This document shows positions 12,878 to 21,450 of a stretch of 22,128 nt of DNA, piece after piece. Both the position numbers and the translations under genes were made by a program. The DNA is from a virus. The stretch covers positions 1-22,128 of IMG/VR virus record IMGVR_UViG_3300028175_000030; one strand, given 5' to 3'. How positions within the stretch are numbered: position 1 is the stretch's first letter; every line of letters begins with the position of its first letter. The notes beneath the pieces were generated by a model that was not told the DNA's origin, ran no database searches, and saw nothing but the letters and a program-made list of their open reading frames with translations.

Positions 12878-15800
12878 GTCTTATAAGTTCCATAGTCTGT
12901 GAATTCGGCTGGCGTGATTGTAATGCGATTGCTTGTTTCCATCCCTATACTACCGTAGTAAAAAACCACGTACCAAAATTCATATTCGTATCGTTGTCCG
13001 AAGTTATCAATAACCACATACCCATCTATTGTGGCTTGTTTTTGTTGTGCAGAGGTCAAGTATGCATGTTCGTTAATTGAACCGTCACTCCGTTTATAAT
13101 ATATATGTATCTCGGCCGCACTATCGTTATATGGGTAAGCACCGAAGTTAAATGTCATCTTGGTTCTTGGTTGTCCGTAATAGGTATGTTCTGATTTTTC
13201 TATATAGATATTTGTCAATATTGGTGCTGCTGATGAGACTGTATATACAGGTTCATCAAAAATATTTGATATATTCACTGGTGGGTTTAATAGATCATCT
13301 CTTGACACCCATATTTGATTACTGCCGGGGCTATATACGCCATTATTGGAAAGGAAGTGTAATCTGAATAAAGCACCACTGTTAGTGCTATCTGGCCACC
13401 AGTCGTATTTATCTATAACGCCTGTGGTGTTCACTCCCATCTCTTCTCGTAACATAATCCAAGTACCTTCGCCATTGATTTGTGTGAATATTGCTGTATT
13501 ATATATTCGTAGGTCGTTATTCGTATCGAAATTACACCGTATCCGATTAGTTGTCGCGCCGCCAGTTGGTGATAATATATCAATATCATTTAGTACTGGT
13601 GCAATGAACTCGCTTGGTGCGGGTTTATAGTCCCTTGTCACGGTTTGTGGTGGGTTTAATAGATCAGATGAAGAGATCCATATTTGATTACTATCAGCAG
13701 ACGAATATGGGTCACCGGCATTCTCTAATATCTGAATATCCGTTATAAATCTAACAGTTAAGAAGCCCTCTATTGTTGGATGGATGCCATCCCCTGTGTA
13801 TGTGATCACTCCATTGGCTAGGTCAGTTGTGGTGTATCCAAACCGGCTGATAGTACCAGCACCATTGATATTCAAATATAAGTCTGCATCTATAATGCGG
13901 TCATCCGTGCCAACATTAAAATTACAAACAAGGGTATTGTTATGGGCATTAATGGCAGATGATACCACTATATTGGTTATAACTGGTGTTTCTAATGGTA
14001 TTTCAGGTACAATTATTATTTGGTTTTGCGCACTAGTTATAATCGTGGAATCGGTTTGGTCTGTTGTAAGTAGGAATATCTGATTACTATATTCAGAACT
14101 TAGAGATGATGAGTATCCAGCAGAGTTATCATATTTTAATTTTAATGTCCAATCCCAAGCATTCCACACTTCCCAAGGGACTACTGTATATCCAGTAGGA
14201 TTATAATCCAAAAATGCAATTCGTCCCCATGGGTCAGACCCGTGACGAGAACCATATAAGTCTATTTGCATAATTCTCCCGTCATCCACATAATCATAAT
14301 ATAAATGTGCTTCTAATGACCCACCATTATCATGAAACTCTATCTTTGAAAAATTAGGAGTTGCCAATGGTGTAGTATCAGGCACTTCACTAGAAACAGA
14401 GGTAATGGTTGCATAATTCACTAAATCATAATTTGAAATATATGCTTTGTTACTCAATGCTGATGTGATATTAGGGCTTTTGAATTTCAATGCATATAAT
14501 CCTTCATGTGATGTATTCACGTGCCATATGGAATACCATCCACTCGCAACTGCCATTTCATTGGTAGTATATGAATAACGCAATAAGGCCCCCTGTCCAT
14601 ATCTCGCATGATATACCCCGACCTCGTTGATTAGGGGTTCGCTATTTGCATCAAAATAAAAAGTTATTCTTCTGTAATTACCTGTGTTTTCTGTATCAGT
14701 AAGGGGGTCATCCTCTATCACTATTTTTGTGATGTTTGGTGCATCAATATGTGATATTTCTGGGGTATATATAGCAACAGGTGCTTCGGTTTCATACAGA
14801 TCAGCACCTATATCATCCAACACATTTTCCACATTCTCTCGGGGTGTCTGCGTTGGATTATCCGATGCTTCGGTTGCTAATAAATCATCAAATGCGTGGG
14901 GGTCATCATAATTGGCACTGATAGTTCCATCAATGTTTGTGATGATATCATAATACACTGGTGAGTTGGTTGTTTGAACCCCCCCTGTTATACGCCTGTC
15001 TGATGCATAAGTGATTGGATTACCAGCATATACTAAATCATTGTGTTCTTCCGCCATTATTGTGAATGTATAATTATTATTCATAATAATATTTCTTATT
15101 CTGAAATTCCCATCAATCCCTAACCCATCATAGTGTATATTAATAATATCATTTATTTCCACTGCCTGTAATGATGCATCTCCAGTTAATGATATAAGTT
15201 TGCTTCTATATCTGGACTTAGTTAATATTATTTCAGCATATTTTTTTGCCACTGCATCTTGTGTGTGTTGTTCTAAGGTGTGTTTAATTTCATTTACCCT
15301 ATTGTTGTCCTCGGCAAGGTATGTTGCTTCTAGGGTGGACCCGACATCTGGGTATGTGTACTCAATAGTTTCGTTTGTTTCCTGTGTGCTGGTACCGCCA
15401 CCAAAATATGTGACTACGACCCTATTATATTTGGTCTTATTTGATTCAGCCTCAATACTTACGGTACCTATTATTTGGTCTTCGTTTATGTACATCGACG
15501 GGACTGCTGTTGGTCCGTATCTACTAGTATCTGATCTATTATCTTCCAATGACACTTTGAACTTGCCCTGTGAGTACGGCATTGCCGATCTCATATTGAA
15601 TAAGAAAGTTTTCACATTTGCCATCAGAGTCCGATCAGTAAACACAACAGCATTACATGATTGTAATAAGTCAGATGAAGCAGTGCTACCATCATCTAAT
15701 TTGGTAATTCTAATCGCTTCATTTTTTGCTGCTTGGAAATCAATCTTGTCATTAGCCAACCCCTTGCCATAAATCGGATTTCGTAAATAATCAATTAGGC

Positions 15801-16554
15801 AATTCACTGGGGAGGCGGTATACAGGCGATTTTCATCGTCGTATAGTGTGGATCTTGTGGTAGAATCAGGGAAGGTGCTGACATCCGCTATTTTCATCCC
15901 TTGTAAATTACAAGTAATATTTGGAATACCACCTCTCCATGGGGTGTTGTCTTGGTCTTCAGTTGACTCGATTTTGTACCATCTTAACCTAAATCCAATA
16001 TATACCAGTCCACTTAATTTATGTTGTGTTGTCCATCCGGGTGTTTGTTTTAATAATGGAGAAGCGGATTGATTGGCAGTACCATGAAAGGTTTCAAAAT
16101 CCACATAACCATTAAATTTCCCTTCGGTTGATGAGTATCGTTCCCCATGTGTAGAAGTTCCTGACCATACTAATTCATCATCAATATAAACTGTTTTCAC
16201 TGCATTGATTTCACCTTCTGCTAATACCAATGCGATATACAGATACTCATTGCTTTCTCCATTGCTTGCCACATAGACCCTATTACCACCAATATATCTT
16301 TCGCCATATATAACTGGGATATTGTTATTTGTCCCTTGTTTATTGACTGTGATGCCTTGGTTCTGATTGATATCATATTCGGGGGTATCAAACCCCGGAT
16401 TGAACATCGTCTCGACTAACGATTCAATTGCCGCACCAGTGCCATATCCTATACCTGCCCCAATTACTGCACCAACTGGTCCACCAACCATGAAGCCAAT
16501 TACGGCACCGCCAACGGTTGTGATTCCTTTCCAAAGTGATGACCAAAAACCCAT
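12874..16554 (-). CDS. Tail-tip host-specificity protein (lambda J-like)
   Basis: This 1226-residue protein has a glycine-rich hydrophobic N-terminus (about 8-45: GITTVGGAVIGFMVGGPVGA and onward), often seen in the first residues of phage tail-tip proteins. A hub region follows with IPVIYGERYIGGNRVYVAS and EYLYIALVLAEGEINAVKTV (about 75-125). Then come VNCLIDYLRNPIYGKGL (about 250) and the region to about 530 with 'TRSRYRSKLISLTGDASLQAVEINDIINI', as in J-family proteins that form the tail tip and ejection pore. From about 600 to the end lie five domains of 120-133 residues, each closing with a 'SN.I.IS..DL' motif (near 704, 824, 955, 1079 and 1212), which look fibronectin-III-like. The gene starts one base after the upstream stop, and the first fibre overlaps its end. 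Receptor contact is inferred. Confidence 0.92.
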   Translation of the reverse strand: MGFWSSLWKGITTVGGAVIGFMVGGPVGAVIGAGIGYGTGAAIESLVETMFNPGFDTPEYDINQNQGITVNKQGTNNNIPVIYGERYIGGNRVYVASNGESNEYLYIALVLAEGEINAVKTVYIDDELVWSGTSTHGERYSSTEGKFNGYVDFETFHGTANQSASPLLKQTPGWTTQHKLSGLVYIGFRLRWYKIESTEDQDNTPWRGGIPNITCNLQGMKIADVSTFPDSTTRSTLYDDENRLYTASPVNCLIDYLRNPIYGKGLANDKIDFQAAKNEAIRITKLDDGSTASSDLLQSCNAVVFTDRTLMANVKTFLFNMRSAMPYSQGKFKVSLEDNRSDTSRYGPTAVPSMYINEDQIIGTVSIEAESNKTKYNRVVVTYFGGGTSTQETNETIEYTYPDVGSTLEATYLAEDNNRVNEIKHTLEQHTQDAVAKKYAEIILTKSRYRSKLISLTGDASLQAVEINDIINIHYDGLGIDGNFRIRNIIMNNNYTFTIMAEEHNDLVYAGNPITYASDRRITGGVQTTNSPVYYDIITNIDGTISANYDDPHAFDDLLATEASDNPTQTPRENVENVLDDIGADLYETEAPVAIYTPEISHIDAPNITKIVIEDDPLTDTENTGNYRRITFYFDANSEPLINEVGVYHARYGQGALLRYSYTTNEMAVASGWYSIWHVNTSHEGLYALKFKSPNITSALSNKAYISNYDLVNYATITSVSSEVPDTTPLATPNFSKIEFHDNGGSLEAHLYYDYVDDGRIMQIDLYGSRHGSDPWGRIAFLDYNPTGYTVVPWEVWNAWDWTLKLKYDNSAGYSSSLSSEYSNQIFLLTTDQTDSTIITSAQNQIIIVPEIPLETPVITNIVVSSAINAHNNTLVCNFNVGTDDRIIDADLYLNINGAGTISRFGYTTTDLANGVITYTGDGIHPTIEGFLTVRFITDIQILENAGDPYSSADSNQIWISSSDLLNPPQTVTRDYKPAPSEFIAPVLNDIDILSPTGGATTNRIRCNFDTNNDLRIYNTAIFTQINGEGTWIMLREEMGVNTTGVIDKYDWWPDSTNSGALFRLHFLSNNGVYSPGSNQIWVSRDDLLNPPVNISNIFDEPVYTVSSAAPILTNIYIEKSEHTYYGQPRTKMTFNFGAYPYNDSAAEIHIYYKRSDGSINEHAYLTSAQQKQATIDGYVVIDNFGQRYEYEFWYVVFYYGSIGMETSNRITITPAEFTDYGTYKT

Positions 16555-16555
16555 A

Positions 16556-16954
16556 TTATGTGATCCTGTATGTTTTAATTACTGGGGTTAAATTAGATAT
16601 ATTATATTCATTGCCTTCAAATAAACTAATTTGAACCTCTGTTAGGTTATTATTACTAGCCCATTCGAGTATATTATTAACTAGGGGTTGTGCTTCGTTG
16701 TTCCGGGTGTATATATTAGAAATAATGACTGTATTTGTGGTACTAAATCCATTATTCATAACCACCGCAAAAGCAACTGCTTGAACTTCCTCTTTCTTAA
16801 CTGAAACGACAACATAACTATTAGATAATATACACAATCTTCTTGTTGATTCCAAGCACTCATCATAATCAAAGTCCATCTCCAATTCCTCTGCTTGTTG
16901 TTGTAATAATCCAGTTATTTGTCTTATATGTTTACTTACTGCTTCTTGTATCAT
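16556..16954 (-). CDS. GNAT-acetyltransferase-like protein in the tail-tip operon
   Basis: I take the ATG at 16954 (132 residues): it overlaps the upstream stop as ATGA and has GGGGGA before it; an ATG four codons earlier is possible. Residues 1-40 are helical. Then VVVSVKKEEVQAVAFAVVMN, TVIISNIYTRNNEAQPLV and WASNNNLTEVQISLF follow the strand-strand-helix-strand order of a GNAT fold, including 'I.NIYT...' before a helix and a late 'A....L..V.I'. A perfect acetyl-CoA Q/R-x-x-G-x-G/A loop is not visible, so activity is doubtful. It sits where many siphophages have an NlpC/P60 hydrolase gene, between a minor tail protein and the J-like gene. The family call is tentative; tail assembly or a modified tail part are possible roles. 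Confidence 0.75.
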   Translation of the reverse strand: MIQEAVSKHIRQITGLLQQQAEELEMDFDYDECLESTRRLCILSNSYVVVSVKKEEVQAVAFAVVMNNGFSTTNTVIISNIYTRNNEAQPLVNNILEWASNNNLTEVQISLFEGNEYNISNLTPVIKTYRIT

Positions 16955-17523
16955 GGTTTCCCCCATTGTATATCGGCTATGGCAGAGGTGCTAAATTCCA
17001 TCCCCATATCTGATGGGTAGTGTCGTTGTTGGCTACCATTATTTGTCCTTCGACCAGCGACTCGTTCAAAATCGTAGAACTCATTTGATGTTGCTAATGT
17101 CACGATTGCTTCTTGGGGTGATTCTTTTACACTCGCCCCTGTTATCTGCCCATCATATATTAAGATTGGGGCTACTTCTGGTGCAAGGGTATCTTGATCT
17201 AATAATACTTTATATATTTTAATACTTCTATGCAAATAATTATCATTTAATACGATATTCCGATAAGTCGCTGTCGCCCCTTGTAAAGAAATACTCACAT
17301 TATTTATTTTAACTTGATCGGTCTCTCTCACCCCACTAAAGGCAATGAAATCCCCTTGTGCTATATAAGTTTGTGTGCCACTACTACTAGGGGTATCTGT
17401 CATTACATCATACCCTGCGGTGCTAAGATAGAGTGGGGTATCTAAATGAAGTTCCACTAGTTCTGTTGTAATAAAAGTATGGCTTGCTAATATAGCGGAT
17501 GTTGCTGAATCAAACCCCCTCAT
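16951..17523 (-). CDS. Minor tail (hub) protein, DUF2163-like
   Basis: The 190-residue protein begins with helix-rich MRGFDSATSAILASHTFITT, followed by a beta-rich stretch (TELVELHLDTPLYL, YIAQGDFIAFSGVRETDQVKI). It ends in 'FERVAGRRTNNGSQQRHYPS' and 'DMGMEFSTSAIADIQWGKP'. That ending, with 'S...D.GM......I.D..I.WG', is the signature of the DUF2163/hub-type minor tail proteins that join the distal tail to the tip. The ATG overlaps the preceding stop as ATGA (AGGAAAG is the ribosome site), and its stop overlaps the next gene. Protein-family knowledge supports a structural role in the tail tip. Confidence 0.75.
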   Translation of the reverse strand: MRGFDSATSAILASHTFITTELVELHLDTPLYLSTAGYDVMTDTPSSSGTQTYIAQGDFIAFSGVRETDQVKINNVSISLQGATATYRNIVLNDNYLHRSIKIYKVLLDQDTLAPEVAPILIYDGQITGASVKESPQEAIVTLATSNEFYDFERVAGRRTNNGSQQRHYPSDMGMEFSTSAIADIQWGKP

Positions 17524-18176
17524 ATACTTTCCTGTAAGGTCAATGTAATTTCGGTTGTATCACCGAGGGTAAAACCTATATCCTGTGCACTTTGTGTGTT
17601 GTATACTACAAAAGGCACATCATTATAAATTATTTCTTCTCCCGATGATATATTAGACATTAAATTAGGGAATACAGTAAATGTGCCTCCACCAGTGCCA
17701 TTAAAATCCACATTATCTAGTACTTGGTATACTTTATTATGACCTGTAAAGGTTATGAAATCCCCCGACACTAACCCCTCGGATGCATCCACATTTAAAT
17801 CAGTGAAATACGATGAGTTGATTGCTGTGTCAAATGATAAGGTGTTGTTTCCAGCACTTACATCACTAGTGACTGTCATTAGTGTGTTTAATGCGGGGTT
17901 AGATGCAATCACATCATTTACTGATCCTGATGAATGACTAATGTTTGGGACAACAACATCAAAATCATATAAACTATTCCGTTGTTTTGCTAAAAACCCC
18001 ATAATTTCTTTTGATTCTTTAATGTTTAATGGCACATAGTCCGCTTCTATAGTCCAGAATTGGGTTGCTATTTGCTTGCTTTGCCTCATACCCGACACAC
18101 TTGTTGTTGTTATGGTTGGGGTATTTGATGAGATAACTACATTTAAAAATTTATTATTTGGTAATGTTCCTGACAT
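17520..18176 (-). CDS. Distal-tail-type minor tail protein
   Basis: The 218 residues have an N-terminal beta-rich domain with 'MRQSKQIATQFWTIEADYVPLNIKE' split by turns and 'IMGFLAKQRNSLYDFDV' (about 55-75). This is the usual 'R..Q.W....Y..L...E...I..FL..QRG....F' pattern of distal or minor tail proteins encoded just after tape-measure genes. The rest is a long, Ser/Thr-rich beta region with a central GTGGGTFTVFPNL. Ribosome site AAAGGA precedes the ATG by nine bases. The gene follows the tape measure with a 30-bp gap and overlaps the next gene. Function is by position and pattern. Confidence 0.75.
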   Translation of the reverse strand: MSGTLPNNKFLNVVISSNTPTITTTSVSGMRQSKQIATQFWTIEADYVPLNIKESKEIMGFLAKQRNSLYDFDVVVPNISHSSGSVNDVIASNPALNTLMTVTSDVSAGNNTLSFDTAINSSYFTDLNVDASEGLVSGDFITFTGHNKVYQVLDNVDFNGTGGGTFTVFPNLMSNISSGEEIIYNDVPFVVYNTQSAQDIGFTLGDTTEITLTLQESI

Positions 18177-18206
18177 ACTTGTTGTCCTTTATCATATTTA
18201 TTATTT

Positions 18207-20642
18207 TCACACAAGGCTAGTGTATCCATTATCTTCGGTTGCTTTTCGTATCATACTAACTATCATTGGTTTTCTTTCTACCAATAACTCATCAATTGAA
18301 CTGCTATCTACCGCATTTATTTCAAATGTGATATTAACCGTCTTATTTCCGGATAGTGGTGATATATGTCCTGGTGTGTTTGGGGTAAACATTTCCGTTC
18401 CCGTTTCACCTACTAGATATGATGAGTCTGGATTTACTGGTCCACCAATAGCACGCCCCCTATATTGTTGTGATTTAATGGCTGACACTTGCGCCAAACC
18501 TGTTCCTAGGATTAATGCACCAGTGATGAAGCCAAACATACCGCCCTGTGCAAACGCCTTTGTAACACCCACGTAGGTGTTCATAATGGCTTCCGCTATA
18601 TTGGCTGCTTTCGCTACTTCAAATGCTTCCCTACTCATTGTGCCTAATTGGTCGAATGTGTCTGATGCATTTTTAATTATCCACTGGTTCTTCTCAGTAT
18701 CTGTCTTCATTTCATAGTCGGCTAATTGGTCTGCCATCCCCATTGATTCACCATGTGACCAACCCCCAGTCTTGAACCTTTCATATGCTTCTTTCTTGGC
18801 ATTCTTCTTCCGCATATTGAATAGCCGATTTTCTAATTCCACCTCAGCATCAAACTTCTTCATTCTATAATTGTCTTCTAATATGGACAATGATTCTTGT
18901 TGGGTTTGTGCTGATATGTAACTAACTTCCATGAAATAGTTTTCTAATGTTATTTTGGCATCAATATAATCTTGTTCTACCGCAATTCGTGGGTCAGCAC
19001 CTCTCATTACTTGTTTTAATTGTTCTTCACCCGCAGTTAATATCTGTTCTCGTAACTCTCGTTCTTCTTCAGTTGCTTTTATGATATCAAATAGGTAACG
19101 CAACCTCCCCTGTTCAACAGTGGTTAATGCACCACCAATCTCCATTTGCTTTTCGGCAAGCATAGTCTGCCATTCCAGTTCTTTCCCGGTGTATTTCAAT
19201 AAACCGACCTGTTTTGCATAATCTTGTGTGATATTATCAACAATCTTCTTTCTATCTTCCAATGCTTGATTAAATGTGCTTGCCGGCATTGCTTTTTTCT
19301 CTGGTAGATTATCAAATAGGAGTGGTGATTCTTGTTGCTTCATTCCCCAAATAGGTGCAGGGCCATCTATATTTATAAGTGGTTTGTTGCCCCGTTCATC
19401 CATGGCCCCTATTGCCCATAATATATCCTGTATATGGTTTTTTAATGCAACAGCCTGATTTATAACCCATTCAAACCCCACCTCAACAGTGTCAAAGAAC
19501 ATAGAAAACCCTGTCTCTAACATTGTAATTGCTGTTAGTAGACCTGGGAATGAAGCGGCGAGTTCACCAATGGTTACCGCCAGGGTTACTAACCCCATGC
19601 CAATACCCCTTAATATCTTAGAAAGGATAGTTTCCCCCCCTTTCATATATGATATTGCTTTCCCCCAAAGGCTGATAATCCAGTTAATCGCTTCTCTACT
19701 GGTTCTGGTTATCCTACCCCAAATCGTGGAAAAACTGATTGCGATCTCTAGCACATCACCAGCGAACTGTGTGGTAGCCTCCCCAAGCGCAACAAATACT
19801 GATCTGACAATAACAAAGACTTTTCGTAGGAATACAATCATAATGATTTCACCCAATGCCTGGAATATCACTCCTACTCTCTCAGCATCGGCTGAAAATT
19901 TTGTTAATACTTCAGATATATTAATGATCGCTTCTGAAACTTTGGCTGATGCGCCTGTTGTCTGATCTAGGGTATTAACAAAACCAACTGTTGAAGTTTT
20001 CAACACTTCTATTGCTTGCCCTATAGTGGATGTTGTTTTCCCAAAATCCGTTGCCACCTTATCAGCAGCACCTTCTAGTGCTTCGACTAATACCCGACCT
20101 GTGATTTTACCTTCTGATGCTAATTTTTTAAGTGCGCCTTTGGGTACTTTTAAATGAGTTGCTAATGCAGTCAAAACCTGGGGCAACCCTTCCGATACTG
20201 ATCTAAATTCATCACCTGCCAATCTACCTGATTGGAATGCCTGTGATAACTGTAACAATGGTCCAGCGGCTTCTTGTGCAGATAACCCTGATGATGTTAC
20301 TGCTTGTGATAGAGTAGTAGTGATATTCGCCACTCTCTCCTGTGATATACCTAAATCCTCACTAGCCCTAGACAATCTAAAGTATGTAGTGGTTACTGCT
20401 TCTAGTGGAGTTCTGGTGTCTCTGGCTATTTTAATAACTGTCTCAAAAGCATCAGATGTCTCCGCAGTTGAAGTTGTGACAAGTTTTAATTTGTTATTGA
20501 GGGAAGTGGCCGCATCGGCTAGATCCACCAATCCTCGCACTACTAATCCAGTTGCTACTGCCTGTAATGCTTTGGTGAACTTCCCTAACGCCCTGTCTGC
20601 TTCCCTGACATCTAACCCTACCGTCAATACTGCATCAGCCAT
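18207..20642 (-). CDS. Tape measure protein
   Basis: The protein is 811 residues long. The N-terminal part (about 80-165, including QLSQAFQSGRLAGDEFRSVS and EGLPQVLTALATHL) is the conserved tape-measure N-terminal region. Hydrophobic segments near 255-290 (GEIIMIVFLRKVFVIVRSVF), 345-385 and 700-722 (FGFITGALILGTGLAQVSAI) are typical membrane-active stretches. Between about 480 and 680 it is charged and helical, as expected for a coiled rod. Tape measures set tail length; at about 1.5 angstrom per residue this would give a tail near 120 nm, an inference. AAGGAG precedes the ATG, and the reading frame of the chaperone's -1 extension overlaps its start by eight bases. Confidence 0.95.
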   Translation of the reverse strand: MADAVLTVGLDVREADRALGKFTKALQAVATGLVVRGLVDLADAATSLNNKLKLVTTSTAETSDAFETVIKIARDTRTPLEAVTTTYFRLSRASEDLGISQERVANITTTLSQAVTSSGLSAQEAAGPLLQLSQAFQSGRLAGDEFRSVSEGLPQVLTALATHLKVPKGALKKLASEGKITGRVLVEALEGAADKVATDFGKTTSTIGQAIEVLKTSTVGFVNTLDQTTGASAKVSEAIINISEVLTKFSADAERVGVIFQALGEIIMIVFLRKVFVIVRSVFVALGEATTQFAGDVLEIAISFSTIWGRITRTSREAINWIISLWGKAISYMKGGETILSKILRGIGMGLVTLAVTIGELAASFPGLLTAITMLETGFSMFFDTVEVGFEWVINQAVALKNHIQDILWAIGAMDERGNKPLINIDGPAPIWGMKQQESPLLFDNLPEKKAMPASTFNQALEDRKKIVDNITQDYAKQVGLLKYTGKELEWQTMLAEKQMEIGGALTTVEQGRLRYLFDIIKATEEERELREQILTAGEEQLKQVMRGADPRIAVEQDYIDAKITLENYFMEVSYISAQTQQESLSILEDNYRMKKFDAEVELENRLFNMRKKNAKKEAYERFKTGGWSHGESMGMADQLADYEMKTDTEKNQWIIKNASDTFDQLGTMSREAFEVAKAANIAEAIMNTYVGVTKAFAQGGMFGFITGALILGTGLAQVSAIKSQQYRGRAIGGPVNPDSSYLVGETGTEMFTPNTPGHISPLSGNKTVNITFEINAVDSSSIDELLVERKPMIVSMIRKATEDNGYTSLV

Positions 20643-21131
20643 TCTTTATCTCCTTGTTTCTATCGTGCTCTATTTTAAAATATGCACCCCATAACCTGAT
20701 TTCGGACACCGACATCTCCATCCCTTGTTCTAAACTAATACCTAACTCTTTGCATAATGACATTAAGAAGTATAAGTCAGTGTCCTCTATTAGTTTTTTT
20801 CAACTTCCTCAAAGGTTTCTTCAACCCCATTAATAGCACTTGCTATTTTAATCAGCACAGCAGGGTCAACTTCATTTAATAATGTCACTCTATCTGCTGG
20901 TTTGAACATTCGTTTTCCATCTTCCGCTAGTGCTTTCACTACAATGCTTTCCACTAGTGCCTCAACTGCTTTACCTTCTTGCTGTAAATTTAATATTTTA
21001 CTTTCGTTCTTGAAACTAGTTGTCTCTTTGAAAAACACATCTATTTGCCATTCATCAACATGAAAGGAGTGTAGTTCTTTATCTAATTTTTCACGAAAGT
21101 GTGATATTGCTTTATCTAATACATTATTCAT
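20635..21131 (-). CDS. Tail assembly chaperone -1 frameshift fusion (gpGT-like)
   Basis: The chaperone frame ends at 20790, but the -1 frame entered at the A AAA AAC site (20799-20793) is open for another 52 residues to a TGA at 20637-20635. The extension begins LIEDTDLYFLMSLCKELGIS and contains MSVSEIRLWGAYFKIEHDR, which resembles the T part of lambda gpGT ('...S..EI..W.AYF..EH'). The fusion would have about 165 residues. In lambda and many tailed phages, a -1 slip in this gene makes a minor product that brings the tape measure and tube subunits together. The slip site, open extension and position between chaperone and tape measure fit this well. The frequency cannot be read from sequence. 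Confidence 0.85.
20790..21131 (-). CDS. Tail assembly chaperone (gpG-like, unshifted form)
   Basis: This 113-residue acidic, helical protein has the plan of siphophage tail assembly chaperones: 'FHVDEWQIDVFFKETTSFKN' (about 23-42), 'LQQEGKAVEALVESIVVKAL' (about 49-68), 'EDGKRMFKPADRVTLLNEVD' (70-89) and 'PAVLIKIASAINGVEE'. These proteins coat the tape measure before the tube polymerises. The ATG overlaps the preceding stop as TAATG, with only a weak GAG upstream, so coupling is likely. The last codons GAA AAA AAC TAA form the -1 slippery site used for the fusion protein. Confidence 0.88.
   Translation of the reverse strand: MNNVLDKAISHFREKLDKELHSFHVDEWQIDVFFKETTSFKNESKILNLQQEGKAVEALVESIVVKALAEDGKRMFKPADRVTLLNEVDPAVLIKIASAINGVEETFEEVEKN
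20793..20799 (-). promoter_or_regulatory. -1 frameshift slippery heptamer A AAA AAC
   Basis: Within codons GAA AAA AAC just before the zero-frame stop, seven consecutive bases fit the X XXY YYZ rule. A slip puts the ribosome into the 52-codon -1 extension. It is the recoding signal expected between tail chaperone and tape measure genes. Confidence 0.85.
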
Positions 21132-21442
21132 TATTTTCTACTCTTTATAGTTCGTAATTTAAGTTCTTTTATTGCTGGAGTCAATATACCATCTGGTTTT
21201 TGCTTACTCCAACCTCGGTCTAACCGTGCAATATATACTATTCTGTTATATATTACCTGTTTAGTCCCCCTGAGTTTCTTCTTCCAATGGCGGCGAGCAT
21301 TTCCTGTGTCAATTGGGGTATGTTTTTTAAGAACTGGAAGGGCTTTAGTCATGATAAACTCACTGAACTGATCTAAAGCCCTTTCAACCTTTCTATTAAA
21401 CGACCTGTTAAACTTTAACCGTTGATTAATAGTCCTTGCCAT
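21131..21442 (-). CDS. HK97 gp10-like tail-completion/structural protein
   Basis: The 103 residues are very basic (MARTINQRLKFNRSFNRKVE) and contain LPVLKKHTPIDTGNARRHWK (about 36-55), the 'HTPVDTGNLR..W' signature of HK97-gp10-like proteins. These join head and tail or complete the tail. Usually this gene precedes the major tail protein; here it follows it. The start overlaps the major-tail end region with AGG about eight bases before ATG. The gene's stop overlaps the chaperone start. Confidence 0.8.
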   Translation of the reverse strand: MARTINQRLKFNRSFNRKVERALDQFSEFIMTKALPVLKKHTPIDTGNARRHWKKKLRGTKQVIYNRIVYIARLDRGWSKQKPDGILTPAIKELKLRTIKSRK

Positions 21443-21450
21443 TTAGTAGC

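Noticed and set aside
12871-18576. Several plus-strand frames of 60-190 codons opposite the tail genes
   Set aside because: They are antisense shadows of strongly supported minus-strand genes, with hydrophobic or Ser/Val-rich unlikely proteins and no ribosome sites.
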